NCBI GenBank assembly: GCA_015654535.1 | Contig: JAATGU010000108.1 | Span: 1-45,267, forward strand | DNA from: Bacteroidales bacterium | GTDB lineage: Bacteria; Bacteroidota; Bacteroidia; Bacteroidales; Bacteroidaceae | DNA: 45,267 bases | Reading direction: 5' to 3' | Shown here: piece after piece, positions 42,251 through 45,267 of the stretch | How positions within the stretch are numbered: position 1 is the first letter of the stretch | Layout of the letters: every line of letters begins with the position of its first letter | Made by a program: the position numbers and the translations under genes | The notes under the pieces: model-generated | Seen by the model: the letters and a program-made list of their open reading frames with translations, nothing else | Databases searched by the model: none | Told to the model about the DNA's origin: nothing

Positions 42251-44572
42251 TTATTTCTTTTTAATCACCACTTTCCAATAATCTTGTACCTGTGTAGTAC
42301 TTATAATGGAATGTCCTTCGTTGCGGACTGAGCCTGGAACGTTCTCAATAGGAGCACCATTATCGAGCCATACTTCGAGCAAATCACCAGAAGAGATTGT
42401 TGCCAATGCAAGTTTGGTTTTAACAAAGTTCATGGGGCAGCCTACGCCACGGAAATCTTTCGTTATAATGGCTTCCTTCACCTTATTCTCAGTCAATGGT
42501 TCTGTAAGCACTACTGGCGTTACGTTTTTAAATTGTAAACTATCATCCATGTTCTGGTAAAGAGTGACCACAACCTCTGCCAACTGAAAAGCTAACTCTT
42601 TTTGCTCCAACAAATCATTCTTACTTCTGGCTGTTTCAACCACTGTCCTAAACTTTTGATCTACCAATCCCGCTTCAATGAAGAGAGTGACAAATAGATT
42701 AAATGTATCCTCAATGGTGCGTGGTTCGGCTCCTCTGGTGATGAGTAACATCCGCGATGATGAGAACACAAGATCATAAAGCAGTTCATTAATCTTCTTT
42801 TCAGCAGTCTCTGATTCCAAAGCTTGTTTAGTCTTCTCAATGATATTTGCATCAATATCAATCATATCAAATAGTCCGGCAGAACATTCCGCTTTACCCC
42901 GGGCGGTTAAAGAGAACACATCCTCACTTCCCCAGTCATAATAGTAATTCTTGTCCTCACTGAAAAGAGGAACATCCTCGTATTTCTTGAGTAAAGTACT
43001 AATTACACTCTTGCCTTCTTGCTGCAAAAAAGCGTCGAATGCCGGATAACTGTCTTCCTTTTCAAGAAAAGCATGCAACACATCAGCGGTGAAATCCGGC
43101 AGATCCCGTGCACTAATTGCTCCCAATGCCTGTCCCAGTTGAGTTTTGCCTTCAGTCTTTGCGTAAACAGTGTAGGAAGGATACATATTCTCATTCCTTG
43201 AAACACGCCCCGAAAAACCTATGTCCGACCAAACTTGCTGTGCACAGGAATTACTACAACCGGAAATGTTTATTTTTAAGTCGGCAAGTTGGTCAATATC
43301 CAAGCTACTTTTAGCTAACTTATTCCGCAAAGCTTTACAGGCACCTTTAGACAAACAAATTCCCAGACGGCAAGTGTCAGCTCCGGTGCAGGATATCAGA
43401 CTATTCACCAAGAAGGGCTGTTCAGTATCCAATCCAAGTGCCAAAAGCAAATGATATACATTGGGTAAATAAACTTCGGGGATATTCCGCAATTGTATAT
43501 CTTGACGGGTAGTGAACCGCAATGTATCATTGCCAAAACCGGCAGCAAACTCAGCCAACTTCAGAAATGTTTCCGGCGAAGCATTGCCATGCTGAACGGG
43601 AAGTGTAATGGCGTAAAGTTCTTTCTGCCTTTGCTCCGCCGCATAACGTTTCTTCCAAGTAAGGAATGACGACGACTGATCCGCTATGGCAGGGAAGGTA
43701 GGAACTAAAGTAGTAAAAGCTAACTCTGAAGGCACGTACGCCAAACTTTCATCGGCCTTTGCCTCCTGAAAATAGGTATTGAACAAGCGGATTGTTTCCT
43801 CTGCACCCAATTTATAAAAGATATATCTGATCCTTGCTTTGTGCCTATTCTTTCGGTTCCCGTTGGCCGAAAAGAAACGCTTGGCGGCAATAGCCACCCG
43901 CAATAAGTCCTCCTCAGGAAGAAAGTCGAATAACAGCCAACCCAATGTGGGACTTGAAGCAACCGATCCACCCAGATAAACTTTGAATCCTCGCTGTCCT
44001 TCTTTAATCTTAGGAATAAAGCCCAAATCATTCACCAACGCATAATCCGCATGCTCCTCAGAAATGGCAAAAGCTATTTTAAGTTTACGGGGCATTGTAA
44101 ATGAATCACTCTCCGCGATCAGCCGAGTCGTTAAATCCACCGCATACGGATAGACATCAAACACCTCATCGGAGCTGATCCCCGCGTTAATGTCCACTAA
44201 TATATTACGGATAGTATTCCCACCTCCACCTTTAGTTCCAAGTTCCGCCTCTTTTAGCTCTTCCAGTATCGGCTTCACATAAGAAAGATCCACATAGTGA
44301 AGTTGTATCTCTTGCCGGGTAGTAATATGCAAATGCGGAACATTGGCTTGAATAGCCGTCAGAGCCAACGCTTTTAACTGTTCGGGAGAGATAAAACCGC
44401 CGGTACAGCGCACACGCACCATGTATGTTCCGTCTTTACGTTGTTCATAGATTCCCATTGGGACTCGTATCGCCTTAAATTGTGCAGCTTGAATTGTGCC
44501 GTCTTTAAAATCTTTTATCAACGTGCCAATGTAATTAATATCATCAGCAAGCGTATGAGGTAATTTGTACAT
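42251..44572 (-). CDS. Sulfite (nitrite) reductase hemoprotein fused to HEPN-like and TusA-like domains
   Basis: A 773-residue siroheme enzyme. Residues ~1-560 are the nitrite/sulfite reductase fold with two ferredoxin-like half-domains. The [4Fe-4S]-siroheme ligands are Cys395 and Cys401 (CTGADTC) and Cys439 and Cys443 (GCSNSC). Residues ~585-680 resemble a HEPN domain (YDLVFSSSRMLLITRGAEP, LFIEAGLVDQKFRTV). Residues ~700-773 are TusA/SirA-like with Cys712 in FRGVGCPMNFVKTKLAL. TusA normally has CPxP, and the second Pro is Asn here. The context (APS reductase, siroheme genes) favours sulfite over nitrite as substrate. No flavoprotein partner is present, so ferredoxin is the likely donor. Confidence 0.9.
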   Translation of the reverse strand: MYKLPHTLADDINYIGTLIKDFKDGTIQAAQFKAIRVPMGIYEQRKDGTYMVRVRCTGGFISPEQLKALALTAIQANVPHLHITTRQEIQLHYVDLSYVKPILEELKEAELGTKGGGGNTIRNILVDINAGISSDEVFDVYPYAVDLTTRLIAESDSFTMPRKLKIAFAISEEHADYALVNDLGFIPKIKEGQRGFKVYLGGSVASSPTLGWLLFDFLPEEDLLRVAIAAKRFFSANGNRKNRHKARIRYIFYKLGAEETIRLFNTYFQEAKADESLAYVPSELAFTTLVPTFPAIADQSSSFLTWKKRYAAEQRQKELYAITLPVQHGNASPETFLKLAEFAAGFGNDTLRFTTRQDIQLRNIPEVYLPNVYHLLLALGLDTEQPFLVNSLISCTGADTCRLGICLSKGACKALRNKLAKSSLDIDQLADLKINISGCSNSCAQQVWSDIGFSGRVSRNENMYPSYTVYAKTEGKTQLGQALGAISARDLPDFTADVLHAFLEKEDSYPAFDAFLQQEGKSVISTLLKKYEDVPLFSEDKNYYYDWGSEDVFSLTARGKAECSAGLFDMIDIDANIIEKTKQALESETAEKKINELLYDLVFSSSRMLLITRGAEPRTIEDTFNLFVTLFIEAGLVDQKFRTVVETARSKNDLLEQKELAFQLAEVVVTLYQNMDDSLQFKNVTPVVLTEPLTENKVKEAIITKDFRGVGCPMNFVKTKLALATISSGDLLEVWLDNGAPIENVPGSVRNEGHSIISTTQVQDYWKVVIKKK

Positions 44573-44606
44573 GAGCTTTAGAATTGTGTGTTAATGAAAT
44601 AAATAG

Positions 44607-45267
44607 TTAGCTAAACACTCCGCTTAAATATTGCTTAGTAAGTTCATGTTGAGGATTCTTAAAGAATTCATTCGCCGGGCCTTGTTCTATGGCTTCTCCC
44701 AAATACATAAAAATAACATAGTCGGCAATACGAAGTGCTTGACGTAAGGTATGGGTTACCAAGATAATGCCGTAATCTTCGCGCAAATGGAGAAATAACT
44801 CTTCGATACGTTTGCTCGAAATAGGATCAAGCGCGGAAGTTGATTCATCCCCAAGGATAAACTGAGGTTCAACTGCCAATCCCCGTGCCAGGCACAACCG
44901 TTGTTGCTGACCAATGGAAAGCGTGGCCGCAGGTGAATGCAATCGTTCTTTCACTTCCTCCCATAATCCAGTGGCAACAAGGTACTGTTCCACAATAGCA
45001 TCCAGTTCTTTTCGCTTCCTTATTCCATGTATTTTGCAACCAAAGGCCACATTATCATAAATAGACATAGGAAGTGGAGTAGGTCGCTGAGAAAGTAATC
45101 CCATCTTTTTACGAAGGTGGGTGAGCTCTGTATTACGTCCATAAATATCTTCACCATCTATTAGCACAGAACCATCAATGCGAACTCCTGCACTGGTATC
45201 TATTAACCGGTTGATACTTTTAAGAAGTGTAGTCTTTCCACAACCCGAAGGGCCGATAATGCAAGTA
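44607..45267 (-). CDS. PstB-like ABC transporter ATPase (5' end cut by window edge)
   Basis: The visible 219 residues start inside the Walker A motif (GPSGCGKTTLLKSINRL) and continue through a PstB-type Q-loop (LLSQRPTPLPMSIYDNVAFG), the H-loop THTLRQ and the C-terminal HELTKQYLSGVFS. The match to phosphate-transporter PstB is close. The ABC signature reads LSIGQQQRL (LSGGQ usually), and Walker B reads ILGDESTSALDP (DEPTSALD usually). Both differ at conserved positions. It is 34 bases upstream of the sulfite reductase gene on the same strand, so a sulfate (or other oxyanion) importer is likely. Its permease and binding protein should lie beyond the right edge. Confidence 0.8.
   Translation of the reverse strand, partial: TCIIGPSGCGKTTLLKSINRLIDTSAGVRIDGSVLIDGEDIYGRNTELTHLRKKMGLLSQRPTPLPMSIYDNVAFGCKIHGIRKRKELDAIVEQYLVATGLWEEVKERLHSPAATLSIGQQQRLCLARGLAVEPQFILGDESTSALDPISSKRIEELFLHLREDYGIILVTHTLRQALRIADYVIFMYLGEAIEQGPANEFFKNPQHELTKQYLSGVFS

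Noticed and set aside
42251..44572. Dissimilatory nitrite reductase or nitrite assimilation enzyme.
   Set aside because: The fold cannot tell nitrite from sulfite, but adjacency to siroheme genes, APS reductase and CysDN makes sulfite the sensible substrate. No nitrate or nitrite genes are near.

Overview
The window looks like chromosomal DNA from a Bacteroidales bacterium (Bacteroides or a close relative). The evidence is low GC, many upstream boxes fitting the Bacteroides -7 element TAnnTTTG, a SprA-type surface secretion protein, GH78/GH76/SASA carbohydrate enzymes, and the ruvA-sprA neighbourhood. I saw no rRNA, tRNA, CRISPR array, phage or transposase gene.

Layout. 1-1200: a LytTR-type two-component pair on the minus strand, with the response regulator cut by the left edge. 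1378-3492: an exported prolyl oligopeptidase that converges on a strong terminator. 3655-11134: a small glycan-degrading group on the minus strand (alpha-L-rhamnosidase GH78, SASA-type acetylesterase, GH76) without SusC/SusD. 11297-14894: an exported nitroreductase and a receiver/ATP-grasp protein related to PEP synthase. 15113-31714: housekeeping genes (gdhA, rlpA, an M24 peptidase, lgt, ruvA, a 2463-residue SprA, a lipoprotein, cca, a hemolysin III family protein and a pentapeptide-repeat protein).

31718-45267 is the most coherent part. It is one co-oriented minus-strand block for assimilatory sulfate reduction together with siroheme synthesis. The order of transcription is: PstB-like ABC ATPase (cut by the right edge), sulfite reductase, LuxR-type response regulator, precorrin-2 dehydrogenase, hemA, hemC-cobA-hemD fusion, hemB, hemL, cysD, cysN, cysH, cysE. 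The inferred flow is: sulfate is activated to APS (CysDN) and reduced to sulfite by an Fe-S APS reductase (CysH). A siroheme enzyme then makes sulfide, and CysE supplies O-acetylserine. The hem genes run from glutamyl-tRNA to siroheme only.

Unusual points. The sulfite reductase carries a HEPN-like region and a TusA-like sulfur-carrier domain at its C-terminus. The HemC part of the fusion lacks domain 3, where the dipyrromethane-cofactor cysteine normally sits. HemA lacks its C-terminal dimerisation domain. Related TACCAT-type dyads lie upstream of cysE, cysD and the hemC fusion and could define a local sulfur regulon. Outside this block, three intergenic sites carry TGTACA boxes spaced exactly 22 bp apart. 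There is also a roughly 630-bp non-coding element bounded by inverted repeats of about 118 bp, and a 145-bp inverted repeat upstream of the rhamnosidase gene.
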